From: Solitalea lacus
Lineage (GTDB): Bacteria; Bacteroidota; Bacteroidia; Sphingobacteriales; Sphingobacteriaceae
Direction of reading: 5' to 3'
Assembly: GCF_022014595.1 (NCBI RefSeq)
Contig: NZ_CP091740.1
Location: 2,592,200-2,656,199, forward strand
DNA length: 64,000 nt
Shown here piece after piece: positions 28,279-37,650 of this stretch (within the stretch, counting starts at the first letter, position 1; every line of letters begins with the position of its first letter). The notes beneath the pieces are model-generated. The model worked only from the letters and a program-made list of their open reading frames with translations. It was not told the DNA's origin and searched no databases. A program made the translations under genes and the position numbers.

Positions 28279-28298
28279 ATTATTGAATATAATCAGTA

Positions 28299-29495
28299 TT
28301 ATTTCACTTTTTCAAGAAACGCTGAAATACGTCTCATTGCTTCAATCAATTTTTCCTCAGAAGTTGCATAAGAAAAACGAATTGAATTAGGATCGCCAAA
28401 TGAATCACCACCAACGGTTGAAACATGCGCCTCACTTAATAACAACAAGCTTAACTCGTCGGCATTTTTAATTTCTTTGCCTTCATACGATTTACCGAAG
28501 AATGAACTTACGTCTGGAAAGAAATAAAACGCTCCATCAGGCAAATTAGCTTTAACCCCTTTGATATCCTTCAATAAGTTATAAACTAAATCACGACGTT
28601 TGCGGAATGCTTCGCGCATTTCGTAAGTTGGTGACATATCAGCAGTTAAAGCTACCAAGGCCGCACGTTGAGCAATTGAACAAGTACCTGAAGTAACCTG
28701 CCCTTGCAATTTATCGCAAGCTGCAGCGATAGCTTTAGAAGCAGCCATATAGCCCAAACGCCATCCGGTCATTGCATAACCTTTTGAAAAACCGTTGATG
28801 ATAATAACGCGGTCTTTCACGCTCTCAAACGATGCAATACTTGCATGACCATCACCAAAGTTGATGTGTTCATAAATTTCGTCTGAAAGAATATAAATAT
28901 TTGGATATTTCTCGAACACCTTAACTAATTCAGCCAATTCTTCCTTGCTGTAAACAGAACCCGTTGGGTTACAAGGAGAGGAGAACATAAATAATTTAGA
29001 TTTTGGTGTAATTGCAGCTTCTAATTGAGCTGCAGTTATTTTAAAGTTACTTTCAACCGTTGTTGGGATGAAAACACTTTTACCTTCAGCCAATTTCACC
29101 ATTTCCGAATAAGAAACCCAATAAGGAGTAGGAATAATAACTTCCTCACCCGGATTAACCAAAGCTAAAATAGCATTTGACAATGATTGCTTAGCACCGG
29201 TAGAAACCACAATCTGATCAGCAGCATACTCCAAACCGTTTTCGCGCTTCAGTTTTGCCGCAACAGCCTGACGAAGATCTAAATATCCGGCAACTGGTGT
29301 GTAATAAGTATAACCTTGATCAAGGGCGTTTTTAGCCGCATCACAAATATGCTTAGGAGTGGTAAAATCAGGTTCTCCTAAACTTAAATTAATCACATCA
29401 ATACCTTGTGAAGCCAGTTCACGAGATTTTTTAGACATCAATAACGTTGCCGATTCTTCTAATCGGTTAATACGGTCTGCCAGTTGAATACTCAT
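28299..29495 (-). CDS. aspC: Class I aspartate-type aminotransferase
   Basis: A PLP aminotransferase of 398 residues that most likely interconverts aspartate and oxaloacetate. I choose ATG 29493-29495 (MSIQLADRINRL) rather than an ATG 24 nt upstream. A TATATTTGC box at 29516-29524 would place the transcript start inside the longer form, and the family starts this way. Motifs: LSLGEPDFTTPKH, PCNPTGSVYS, SDEIYEHI and INGFSKGYAMTGWRLGYM with the PLP lysine. A terminator follows. Confidence 0.93.
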   Translation of the reverse strand: MSIQLADRINRLEESATLLMSKKSRELASQGIDVINLSLGEPDFTTPKHICDAAKNALDQGYTYYTPVAGYLDLRQAVAAKLKRENGLEYAADQIVVSTGAKQSLSNAILALVNPGEEVIIPTPYWVSYSEMVKLAEGKSVFIPTTVESNFKITAAQLEAAITPKSKLFMFSSPCNPTGSVYSKEELAELVKVFEKYPNIYILSDEIYEHINFGDGHASIASFESVKDRVIIINGFSKGYAMTGWRLGYMAASKAIAAACDKLQGQVTSGTCSIAQRAALVALTADMSPTYEMREAFRKRRDLVYNLLKDIKGVKANLPDGAFYFFPDVSSFFGKSYEGKEIKNADELSLLLLSEAHVSTVGGDSFGDPNSIRFSYATSEEKLIEAMRRISAFLEKVK

Positions 29496-29515
29496 TGTTA
29501 AATTGTGCTTAGATT

Positions 29516-29524
29516 GCAAATATA
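29516..29524 (-). promoter_or_regulatory. -7 box of the aminotransferase gene
   Basis: TATATTTGC on the minus strand, 20 nt before the chosen start. It decides between two possible start codons. Confidence 0.65.
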
Positions 29525-29659
29525 GACAAATTTACAATTCATTGTTGTTTTAATTTGATTTTTTCCAATTAATAATTATCCATTTTATAACATTTAAGCG
29601 TTTTAATTGAAAATATAACAAATTAACCTCAGCAAATACACTAAAATCAAAATATATCA

Positions 29660-29692
29660 TTGGTTAAAATCTTTCTGAATTGATAATTTTGC
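29660..29692 (+). promoter_or_regulatory. Promoter of the CDF transporter gene
   Basis: TTG (29660-29662), 21 nt, then TAATTTTGC (29684-29692), 28 nt before the TTG start codon. Confidence 0.65.
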
Positions 29693-29720
29693 AGTACCCG
29701 ATAATCCTTAATTATTCATC

Positions 29721-30695
29721 TTGAAGACTCCAAAAACCTTAATTATTACAGCCATTTTTATTTCGGTTGCTTTAATGGTAACAAAGTTTTGTGCTTTTTA
29801 TGTTACCAAATCAACTGTTATTTTAACTGATGCAGCTGAAAGCATTGTCAATATTATAGGTAGCTGTTTTGCTTTTTATAGTATTTACTTAGCCGCAAAA
29901 CCAAAGGATAAAAACCATCCATATGGTCATGGTAAAATTGAATTTTTTGCAGCCGGACTTGAAGGTGTTTTAATTTTCATTGCAGGTGTAATCATCTGTG
30001 TAAAAGCTGTATTCGTTTTAATAGAGCCTGTTCAGGTAAAGAAGCTGGAACTGGGAGCAATGTTAATTGCTGTGACCGGTCTTATTAATTACATTTTTGG
30101 ACATATACTGGTCAAAAATGGGAAAAGAGTAAACTCAATTACGTTACAAGCTGATGGAAAACATCTGCAAACCGATGCATACAGTAGTTTGGGAGTTATA
30201 GTTGGACTTGGCTTAATTTATGTAACGGGTTTTATCTATATTGATGGAATTCTTTCATTAATAATAGGAGCTTACATCATTTATAGTGGCTATAAACTGG
30301 TTAGAAAATTTATCGCCGGTTTAATGGATGAAACCGATTTTGAACTTCTGGACAGGGTAGTAGATCAGCTTAATACAAATAGGCGTAATGAATGGATTGA
30401 TATTCATAATTTAAGAATACAACAATATGGTGCCGATATCCATGTTGATTGCCATGTCACCCTTCCTAAGTATTTTGATTTGGAAAAGGTACATGAAGAG
30501 GTTTCCTGCATTGATAAAATGATTGCTAAAGATTCGGAAGGCAGAGTTGAATTCTTTATTCATGCCGATCCTTGCTTACCTCAATGTTGCCATTATTGCC
30601 GTGTTGAAAATTGCCCGGTAAGATCGGAACAATATAGAAAAGAAGTAAAATGGACCGTTGACCTGTTAATGGAAAACCAAAAGCACTTTGCCTAA
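29721..30695 (+). CDS. Cation diffusion facilitator family metal transporter
   Basis: A 324-residue inner-membrane metal exporter (zinc, iron, cobalt or manganese). About six membrane helices are visible. HPYGHGKIEFFAA and HLQTDAYSSLGV supply the His/Asp metal sites of transmembrane helices 2 and 5. The cytoplasmic C-terminal domain ends with a Cys-rich CCHYCRVENCPVR stretch, unusual for the family and perhaps an extra metal site. Translation appears to start at TTG 29721, and no ATG gives a full first helix. The promoter at 29660 supports this start. Confidence 0.9.
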   Translation: MKTPKTLIITAIFISVALMVTKFCAFYVTKSTVILTDAAESIVNIIGSCFAFYSIYLAAKPKDKNHPYGHGKIEFFAAGLEGVLIFIAGVIICVKAVFVLIEPVQVKKLELGAMLIAVTGLINYIFGHILVKNGKRVNSITLQADGKHLQTDAYSSLGVIVGLGLIYVTGFIYIDGILSLIIGAYIIYSGYKLVRKFIAGLMDETDFELLDRVVDQLNTNRRNEWIDIHNLRIQQYGADIHVDCHVTLPKYFDLEKVHEEVSCIDKMIAKDSEGRVEFFIHADPCLPQCCHYCRVENCPVRSEQYRKEVKWTVDLLMENQKHFA

Positions 30696-30761
30696 GTTTA
30701 AAATTAGTTACATACCGACATTTGTATCTGTTTTTGCTGAAATTTCATTTATTTAGTATTT

Positions 30762-31220
30762 ATGATAACTAAGTTTAATGTTCGCGTTTACGGCATTCTT
30801 ATTAATGAACAAAGTGAAGTATTAATAAGTGATGAGTTGGAATATGGAATGGAGTTCTCTAAATTCCCGGGAGGAGGATTGGAACTGGGAGAAGGCACTA
30901 TTGATGGCCTAAAACGCGAATTTTGGGAAGAATGTGGATGTGAAATAGAAGTGATTGATCATTTTTATACTACCGACTTTTTTCTCGAATCAATGTTTGG
31001 AGGCGGACAGCTAATCAGTATCTACTATATCGTAAAAAATATCTCTCCACTTGATATTCATCTTGTAGACAAACCATTCGATTTTAAAGAGCGTGTAGAA
31101 TTAGCTCAATGCTTCAGGTGGCTGCCAGTTAATAAAATTACGGCTGATGATTTAACCTTCCCAATTGATAAACATGTAGCAAACATGCTTCGCACCCGAA
31201 TTCAGTCTTTTGCCAATTAA
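30762..31220 (+). CDS. NUDIX hydrolase
   Basis: A 152-residue pyrophosphatase of the NUDIX fold. The Nudix box reads GGGLELGEGTIDGLKREFWEECG (residues about 38-60), with the catalytic REFWEE core intact. Family members hydrolyse nucleoside diphosphates linked to another group. The substrate cannot be told. It is 9 bp upstream of the PBP4-type gene on the same strand. Confidence 0.92.
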   Translation: MITKFNVRVYGILINEQSEVLISDELEYGMEFSKFPGGGLELGEGTIDGLKREFWEECGCEIEVIDHFYTTDFFLESMFGGGQLISIYYIVKNISPLDIHLVDKPFDFKERVELAQCFRWLPVNKITADDLTFPIDKHVANMLRTRIQSFAN

Positions 31221-31229
31221 ATCCATTTC

Positions 31230-32648
31230 ATGTTAAATAGATTCACTTTATTTTTCCTATTCAGTCTATTTTCGCACGTTCTTTCTGCACAAACCTTAAA
31301 GCAAAAGCTTAGCTCAGCTATTACAGTATTCAGCAATGATGTTCAGCTTAAATATGCCTCAATTGGGCTAACTGTCTTGAACGCCCAATCAGGAGCAACC
31401 ATTTACACCCATAACCCTGACTTAGGTTTAGCACCAGCTTCCACACTAAAAACGATAACCTCTGCTACCGCCTTAAGCTTACTTGGTGAAAACTATCATT
31501 ATAAAACTGTTTTGGGCTACACTGGTAATATTGATAATGAGGGAGTATTACATGGCGACTTAATTATCAAAGGAAGCGGGGACCCTACATTAGGATCATG
31601 GCGTTATGACCAAACCAACGAAAATCTGCTGCTAAGTAATATTTGCAATGCGGTAAAATATATCGGCATAAAAAAAGTAGACGGTAAACTAATAGCCGAT
31701 GACAATATATTTTCATCACAGTCAATCCCAGTTGGATGGATATGGCAGGATATAGGCAATTACTATGGCACTGGGACTTCTGCTTTAACCTGGCGGGAAA
31801 ACCAATTTGATATTACATTGAAAGCAGGCAAAGAAAAAGGCTCTTCCGTTCAAGTACTATCTTATAAGCCTGAAATGAGTTATATCACCTTGAATAATGA
31901 ATTAAAAACCGGCTCAAAAGGTGATGGAGATGATGCTTATGTATTCTTAGCTCCCTATGCTACTGAAGGTTATTTAAGAGGTAAAATTGGCTTAGATGAA
32001 ACTAACCTTAGCATTTCAGCCGCTGTACCTGATCCTGCTTTTGAATGTGCGTATAGAATAAAAGGCGCTTTGGAAAAAGAGGTATTAATTCAAACAATTG
32101 ATATTACCACTGCTCGCCGAATGCAGAAAGAAGGAAAATCAGTACCAACCATTAGCCGAACGCTATTAGATATTCACTCTCCTGATTTAAGTAGGATTGT
32201 TTATTGGTTCAATAAAAAAAGTGTGAACCTATATGGAGAGCAATTAATTCGAACATTTGCTTTAGAAAAGCAACAAAACTCCACAACTGAAGCCGGCATT
32301 GAAATAGAAAAAGAATTTTGGAGTCAAAACGGTTTGGATAAAAACTCATTAAACATTATTGATGGAAGCGGACTTTCTCCTGCCAACAGGGTAACAACAT
32401 ATTCGATGGCAAAAGTTCTATATTATGCATATTCACAGCCATGGTTCAACTCTTTTTACAATTCCTTGCCCGAAAGCAATGGATTAAAGATGAAGGATGG
32501 GTATATAAACGGAGTACGTTCCTATGCCGGATATGTAAACGCTAAGGACGGCAATACCTATCTATTTGCGTTTATTGTTAATAATTTCAACGGTAATCCA
32601 CGCGAAATTCGAGAAAAAATGTGGAAGATACTCGATATGTTGAAGTAA
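31230..32648 (+). CDS. dacB: D-alanyl-D-alanine carboxypeptidase/endopeptidase (S13, PBP4 type)
   Basis: A periplasmic penicillin-binding protein of 472 residues that trims or cuts peptidoglycan cross-links. A signal peptide (ends VLSAQ) is followed by the S13 domain. The motifs are SxxK in APASTLKTITS, SxN in KKSVNLYGEQ, and a third motif where KTG appears as KDG (MKDGYINGVRSYAGYV). The KDG variant is notable. Length matches DacB. It may be co-transcribed with the NUDIX gene. Confidence 0.9.
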   Translation: MLNRFTLFFLFSLFSHVLSAQTLKQKLSSAITVFSNDVQLKYASIGLTVLNAQSGATIYTHNPDLGLAPASTLKTITSATALSLLGENYHYKTVLGYTGNIDNEGVLHGDLIIKGSGDPTLGSWRYDQTNENLLLSNICNAVKYIGIKKVDGKLIADDNIFSSQSIPVGWIWQDIGNYYGTGTSALTWRENQFDITLKAGKEKGSSVQVLSYKPEMSYITLNNELKTGSKGDGDDAYVFLAPYATEGYLRGKIGLDETNLSISAAVPDPAFECAYRIKGALEKEVLIQTIDITTARRMQKEGKSVPTISRTLLDIHSPDLSRIVYWFNKKSVNLYGEQLIRTFALEKQQNSTTEAGIEIEKEFWSQNGLDKNSLNIIDGSGLSPANRVTTYSMAKVLYYAYSQPWFNSFYNSLPESNGLKMKDGYINGVRSYAGYVNAKDGNTYLFAFIVNNFNGNPREIREKMWKILDMLK

Positions 32649-32694
32649 AAAATTTTCTTTACTCTAAAATTCAAGCCCATAAATCCCTTTTATT

Positions 32695-33960
32695 ATGACC
32701 TTATCTCAACGCGATCTCAATGTTATTTGGCACCCCTATACACAAATGAAAACCGCCAAGCCGCCTATTCCAATTGTAAAGGGAGAAGGTTTATATCTTA
32801 TTGATGAAAATGGCAACAGATACATGGACGTAGTGGCCTCGTGGTGGGTCAATATTCATGGGCATGCCCACCCTTATATTGCTCAAAAAGTTTCAGAACA
32901 ATTAAATACCCTTGAACATGTAATCTTTGCAGGATTTACGCACCCCTGTGCTGTGGAGCTAGCCGAACGTTTGACCCAGATAATTCCATCCAATCAAACT
33001 AAAATATTTTATTCGGATAACGGTTCAACTGCAGTTGAAGTAGCCTTGAAAATGGCATTTCAATATTGGTACAATTCGGGTGTAACAAAGAAAAAAGTTT
33101 TGGCTTTTAACAACTCTTATCACGGCGATACCTTCGGAGCCATGTCGGTAAGTGCCCGAAGTGCTTTTACCAACCCTTTTGAAAGTTTATTATTTGAAGT
33201 TGAATATATTGACTTGCCCACCTTTGAAAATCTGGACCGATTAAAATCACAGATTTCAGAACAAAAAAACCAATTATCGTCATTCATATTTGAACCTTTG
33301 GTGCAGGGAGCAGGAGGGATGATTATGTACCATCCGGAACCACTGAACGAACTGATCCGTTTTTGCAAGAAACAGGAGATATTAATCATTGCCGATGAAG
33401 TGATGACAGGTTTTGGCCGAACAGGAAAACTATTTGCATGTGAATATCTGAACGAACAACCCGATATGATGTGCTTCTCGAAAGGATTAACAGGAGGCAC
33501 CATGCCAATGGGCATAACTTCTTGTGCCGAGTCTATTTATGAACGCTTTTTATCTGATGACAAGCTTAAAACATTGTTTCATGGTCATTCTTTTACAGCA
33601 AACCCCGTAGCATGTGCGGCTTCTCTTGCAAGTATGGATTTATTACTTAAACCTGAAACACAGCAACAAATTCAACTTATTGCTACTAAGCATGAAAAAT
33701 TTAAGCAGAAAATTGAGCATCATCCGAAACTAAAAGATGTGCGTCGATGTGGTACCATATTAGCCATGGACTGGAATACCAATGGAAACACTTCCTATTT
33801 TAATGAAGTAAGAGATAAGTTGTATGAATATTTCCTTTCAAACGGAATTATTTTAAGACCGATGGGCAATGTGCTATACCTATTACCTCCCTATTGTATT
33901 ACTGCTGCTGAACTCGATTTTGTGTATAACAAAATTGAAGCTGCATTATTGGAGATTTAG
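32695..33960 (+). CDS. bioA: Adenosylmethionine-8-amino-7-oxononanoate aminotransferase
   Basis: Biotin synthesis enzyme that uses SAM as amino donor. The 421-residue length is typical. Motifs: IWHPYTQMKTAKPPIPIVKG at the start, WWVNIHGHAHP, FYSDNGSTAVEVALKMA, ADEVMTGFGRTG and CFSKGLTGGTMPMG with the PLP lysine. Other biotin genes are not nearby. It is 46 bp after dacB, so it may share its transcript. Confidence 0.95.
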   Translation: MTLSQRDLNVIWHPYTQMKTAKPPIPIVKGEGLYLIDENGNRYMDVVASWWVNIHGHAHPYIAQKVSEQLNTLEHVIFAGFTHPCAVELAERLTQIIPSNQTKIFYSDNGSTAVEVALKMAFQYWYNSGVTKKKVLAFNNSYHGDTFGAMSVSARSAFTNPFESLLFEVEYIDLPTFENLDRLKSQISEQKNQLSSFIFEPLVQGAGGMIMYHPEPLNELIRFCKKQEILIIADEVMTGFGRTGKLFACEYLNEQPDMMCFSKGLTGGTMPMGITSCAESIYERFLSDDKLKTLFHGHSFTANPVACAASLASMDLLLKPETQQQIQLIATKHEKFKQKIEHHPKLKDVRRCGTILAMDWNTNGNTSYFNEVRDKLYEYFLSNGIILRPMGNVLYLLPPYCITAAELDFVYNKIEAALLEI

Positions 33961-34089
33961 AATTAAGACAAGAAGTTCAATGAAAATGCAATAATTTAGC
34001 GCCTAATTAGATACTTAAAGGTTCAAGACATTTAAACTACATATTGATTTTTTAGCCTTAACGTTTTTATCAAATTTATCTAACCCATT

Positions 34090-34698
34090 ATGCAACTCGA
34101 AAATATAGTTACAAAAATTACTCAACAACCTGAAATACATGCAAAATGGCTTAATACGCTTTCGATGATGGAAAATACCGGAGCTCGTAAAATTTCGGCG
34201 TGTGAGCATAAAAAAAATGTTAACCTTATTATTCTAAAACATGCTGCAGAAGAAGCCCGCCATGCATACTATCTGAAAAAACAGATTGGTAAAATTGATG
34301 CAACCCTTTGCCCTGATTATAATAATGAACATTTATTGGCTCCTAAAGCAAGTTACGCCTATTTAAACTCTCTGGATATCGAAGTTTGTCGTTACCTGAA
34401 AAATGAACTGGGACTAAACGGTGAAGAACTAAAATTTGCAGCCTATTTACTGGTAACTTATGCGATTGAAGTAAGAGCTGATGAAATTTACCCGATTTAT
34501 CAGGATGTATTGGACAGTATAGGAAGTAAAGTAAATGTAAAATCGATCATTTTAGAAGAGGAGGGACATTTAGAAGAAATGATCAATCAGTTAAAACAAT
34601 TTTCATCAAATTGGGAAATGCATGGACAAAAGGCCATTTCTATTGAATCTAATCTTTACCAAAATTGGTTAATTGAACTAGATAAAGAACTTGTATAA
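34090..34698 (+). CDS. Ferritin-like protein, unknown function
   Basis: A 202-residue helical protein. HAAEEARHAYYLKKQ and ILEEEGHLEEMINQLKQF look like the two ExxH motifs of a ferritin-like di-iron four-helix bundle, about 105 residues apart. A central helix has YAIEVRADEIYPIYQ, which may supply more acidic ligands. I do not recognise a named family. It stands alone after bioA and is closed by a hairpin. Possible roles are iron handling or an oxygenase; the metal site is inference. Confidence 0.6.
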   Translation: MQLENIVTKITQQPEIHAKWLNTLSMMENTGARKISACEHKKNVNLIILKHAAEEARHAYYLKKQIGKIDATLCPDYNNEHLLAPKASYAYLNSLDIEVCRYLKNELGLNGEELKFAAYLLVTYAIEVRADEIYPIYQDVLDSIGSKVNVKSIILEEEGHLEEMINQLKQFSSNWEMHGQKAISIESNLYQNWLIELDKELV

Positions 34699-34703
34699 AT
34701 CAT

Positions 34704-34740
34704 AAATGAGAGATGAGTTGCATTCGTCTCTCATTTTTCC
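34704..34740. terminator. Terminator between convergent genes
   Basis: A 10-bp stem (34704-34713 with 34727-34736) with T run follows the ferritin-like gene. The A-rich 5' side could also serve the haem-protein gene on the other strand. Confidence 0.75.
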
Positions 34741-34753
34741 TCATCCTATCAAA

Positions 34754-35248
34754 TTATTTTTTCTTTTCAGTAAAATCAACCCCTGGATTTGCCGACTTAA
34801 TCTGTTGTTGAATTACTTTGGCCCAGTTCACAATCGCATCCTTTTGCTGCTGAGTAAGCACAGCATCCTTATGTAGAAAGGTGTAGGAGTCAATAGGCAT
34901 CCAACCCTCTTGTTGTGATTCAATTACTTCCTTTAATTTATGATTTGCCTTTTTGGGAGAGTAGGCCCCAAATTCTGAAAAATTAAGCTCATCCTTTCCC
35001 TCGTCCACATGATGTTGCAACCACCATGCAACCGGCTGAATATTGGCATACCATGGATAAACAGTGTTGTTGCTATGACAATCCATGCATGCCGTTTTAA
35101 GTGCTTCTTGAACGTCAACCGGAACTGAATAATGCTTACTTATATCATTGGCAGATATACCATCGGATTGATTTTTAGCAGGTCGAATAAACTGAATAAT
35201 GACAATAACGGCCAAAAAACCGTATAAAATCTTTTTTCTAAGACTCAT
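34754..35248 (-). CDS. Membrane-anchored haem-binding domain protein
   Basis: A 164-residue protein with one N-terminal membrane helix (LYGFLAVIVIIQFIRP). A periplasmic domain carries one c-type haem motif, CMDCH. Segments YPWYANIQPVAWWLQHHVDEGK and NFSEF match the 'haem_bd' domain common in Bacteroidota. It likely holds one covalently bound haem and moves electrons or senses redox state. The gene is single. Confidence 0.85.
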   Translation of the reverse strand: MSLRKKILYGFLAVIVIIQFIRPAKNQSDGISANDISKHYSVPVDVQEALKTACMDCHSNNTVYPWYANIQPVAWWLQHHVDEGKDELNFSEFGAYSPKKANHKLKEVIESQQEGWMPIDSYTFLHKDAVLTQQQKDAIVNWAKVIQQQIKSANPGVDFTEKKK

Positions 35249-35346
35249 AAAATAAATAACCGGAATGTGGTTTTGTCAAATATGTTTAATTAAAAACTAA
35301 GAAACAATTTAATTATGATTTACTTTGAACCTTAAGAACACCAACT

Positions 35347-35808
35347 ATGATTATTGATAAATTATCTAACGCTGAAAGATACTACCCATTAGGAGATTTA
35401 TTTATTAAAGGATTCAACTACCTTGTTAATACCGACTTCAGCAACATTGAAACCGGAAAATATGAAATTGAAGGCGAAAAGTTATTTGCTATAGTAAATG
35501 AATATGAAACCATTGATGCCGCCAACGAAAAAATGGAAGCACATCGGAAATACATAGATATTCAGTTTTGGATTAGCGGAGAAGAATTAGTTGGCCACGA
35601 CATACTGACTAACCAACCGATTTTTAAAGAATATGATGAGGAAAAGGATTTTCTGCTAGCAGCAAATCAACCTAAATATTTCACGTTAATGCAGAGCGGT
35701 ATGTTTGCCATTTATTTCCCAAGTGATTTACATATGCCCTGCATCAAAAATGAAAAATCTACCCATGTTAAAAAAGTGGTATTGAAGGTTGCTGTAAATA
35801 ATTTCTAA
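35347..35808 (+). CDS. YhcH/YjgK/YiaL (DUF386) family protein
   Basis: A 153-residue cupin-like protein. KYEIEGEKLFAIVNEYET, EAHRKYIDIQFWISGEE and AIYFPSDLHMPCI with conserved His and acidic residues place it in the YhcH/YjgK/YiaL group. E. coli members affect sialic acid metabolism and biofilm formation. Substrate here is unknown. It lies 27 bp before the CPBP protease gene on the same strand. Confidence 0.85.
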   Translation: MIIDKLSNAERYYPLGDLFIKGFNYLVNTDFSNIETGKYEIEGEKLFAIVNEYETIDAANEKMEAHRKYIDIQFWISGEELVGHDILTNQPIFKEYDEEKDFLLAANQPKYFTLMQSGMFAIYFPSDLHMPCIKNEKSTHVKKVVLKVAVNNF

Positions 35809-35835
35809 TTTCAACTACCGCTTTAAGCTTCAGAA

Positions 35836-36540
35836 ATGGTTGGAATATTAGTTTTACTATTATTTTCATGGTTTATACTTTGGCTTGCTTACAAAAGAAA
35901 CTTAAACGCCTTAGGAATTATTCCAACCCTCAAGAGGCTTAATAATTTTAGTTTAGGCCTAGTTTGCGGCGCAATTATTTGCTTCCTTCATTTTGGAACA
36001 CTAGCTATTTTAAGTAAAAGCAATGTTGTTCTTAACCCAAACTTTACTTTCTTCGTTTTCCTGAATAGCTTTTGGTGGACACTTAGTTCCGTTTTGTTTG
36101 AAGAATTAATTTTCAGGGGAGCCTTACTTTACATTGCAATTCAAAAGATTGGAATAAAAAGGGCTTGTTTTTTGTCAGCCATTGCATTTGGTATTTACCA
36201 TTGGTTTTCGTTTGGAGTATTGGGCAATTGGCAACAAATGTTAATTATCTTCTTTATGACAAGTATATGGGGGATGATGTTTGCATATGCATTTACTAAA
36301 ACTAATTCCCTTTATTTACCTATTGGTTTGCATTTAGGTTGGAACCTTGCACACATAGTTATTCTTTCTCAAGGACCATTAGGTAATCAAATGCTTATAT
36401 TTAATGAAAACCATAAGCTGACGGGTCTAAGTTCATTAGTGTTTTTTATCTTGCAAATAAGTATTTTACCACTTCTCACTTATATATATCTTAATAATAA
36501 GCAAGAAAAGGACACGATCAATGCTGAAAAAGCAGCTTGA
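35836..36540 (+). CDS. CPBP-family intramembrane metalloprotease
   Basis: A 234-residue membrane protein with about seven helices. The CPBP (Abi) motifs are EELIFRGALLY (motif 1, EExxxR), FGIYHWFSFG (motif 2 with His) and GLHLGWNLAH (motif 3). Family members process prenylated or secreted peptides within the membrane. Some guard against bacteriocins. The Lys/Glu-rich tail is cytoplasmic. It may be co-transcribed with the YhcH-like gene. Confidence 0.88.
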   Translation: MVGILVLLLFSWFILWLAYKRNLNALGIIPTLKRLNNFSLGLVCGAIICFLHFGTLAILSKSNVVLNPNFTFFVFLNSFWWTLSSVLFEELIFRGALLYIAIQKIGIKRACFLSAIAFGIYHWFSFGVLGNWQQMLIIFFMTSIWGMMFAYAFTKTNSLYLPIGLHLGWNLAHIVILSQGPLGNQMLIFNENHKLTGLSSLVFFILQISILPLLTYIYLNNKQEKDTINAEKAA

Positions 36541-36636
36541 AAAAGATTGTCTCAATCAACCCTTTATCTGTCGTTCCCACCGCCATAAATAATAAGCTTA
36601 GATAATTAAGTTTGTGTAGTTATAAAAACAACTGAG

Positions 36637-37122
36637 ATGAAAATCGAAAACAACCACCCAAAAAAGATCACACCGTTTTTATGGTTTGATGATCAAGCAG
36701 AAGAAGCCGTTAACTTTTATGTTTCAGTTTTTAAAAACTCTTCAGTTGGAACCGTTAATCATTGGGGAGAGGGTGGTCTTGGCAAGCCTGGTTCTGTTCT
36801 AACAGTTTCATTCACCTTGGAAGATCAGGAGTTTGTTGCCCTTAATGGTGGACCACAGTTTAAGTTTACTGAAGCAGTATCCTTTGTTATCAATTGTGAT
36901 TCACAGGATGAAATTGATTATTATTGGAATAAATTAACTGCCAATGGGGGAGAAGAGAGTAGGTGCGGATGGTTGAAAGACAAATATGGACTTTCATGGC
37001 AGGTCGTACCAACTATTTTGCCTCAACTGCTTCATTCTATAGATCCTGCAAAATCACAAAAAGCTATTCAAGCTATGTTGCAGATGAGAAAACTGGATAT
37101 AGCCAAGCTTCAGGAAGCTTAA
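36637..37122 (+). CDS. VOC/PhnB-like glyoxalase-fold protein
   Basis: A 161-residue protein of the PhnB-like (3-demethylubiquinone methyltransferase-like) VOC group. It shows ITPFLWFDDQAEEAVNFYVS, LEDQEFVALNGGP, FTEAVSFVINC and KDKYGLSWQVVP. The conserved metal ligands of true glyoxalases are only partly present. These proteins are common and have no firm function. The gene is single. Confidence 0.9.
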   Translation: MKIENNHPKKITPFLWFDDQAEEAVNFYVSVFKNSSVGTVNHWGEGGLGKPGSVLTVSFTLEDQEFVALNGGPQFKFTEAVSFVINCDSQDEIDYYWNKLTANGGEESRCGWLKDKYGLSWQVVPTILPQLLHSIDPAKSQKAIQAMLQMRKLDIAKLQEA

Positions 37123-37220
37123 ACTATCGCTACTGAAGATAAAGTTGTCTGGTTTTACATCAATTAAAAGGGAATACCAATAAAGATATCCCCTTATTAT
37201 TGGAGTATTGCTTTGATAAT

Positions 37221-37616
37221 TTATTTTTTGAAGGTTCGCATATAATTAACGATTGACCATAAATCCTCTGGATCAGTAATTTTCTTTTTGAAGGAAGGCA
37301 TTTCATCACGACCTGCTGTAATTTTGTAAAATAATTCCCCATCAGATTGTTTTTGAACACCTGCTGAAGTTATATCTTCCATAGTCGTTTTTAATGATGC
37401 CGCCTTGGTTCCATCGCCTGCTCCGGTTTTACCATGACAAGATGCACAATGCTTAGTCCACATTTCTTTGCCAGTCTTAAGTGATGCGGCATCAGCTTTC
37501 ACCGGATTGGCCATCTTTGCATTCTTTTCAGGCACGACCCAAGGTTTGGTTTGATAATACGTAAATGAAAGAAGAACGCTACCAACCATTATTACTCCAA
37601 TCAAATTTGCTTTCAT
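37221..37616 (-). CDS. Small class I cytochrome c
   Basis: A 131-residue exported haem protein, read from the ATG at 37614-37616, which gives a clean signal peptide (MKANLIGVIMVGSVLLSF). An ATG 27 nt upstream is less likely. One haem motif CASCHG (about residue 66) and a late Met ligand in RDEMPSFKKK are present. The end DPEDLWSIVNYMRTF is typical of cytochrome c. It is the last gene of the eight-gene electron-transfer operon. Confidence 0.88.
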   Translation of the reverse strand: MKANLIGVIMVGSVLLSFTYYQTKPWVVPEKNAKMANPVKADAASLKTGKEMWTKHCASCHGKTGAGDGTKAASLKTTMEDITSAGVQKQSDGELFYKITAGRDEMPSFKKKITDPEDLWSIVNYMRTFKK

Positions 37617-37650
37617 AATATTTAGATTTTTTAAGAGTTTCAATTTTCAA

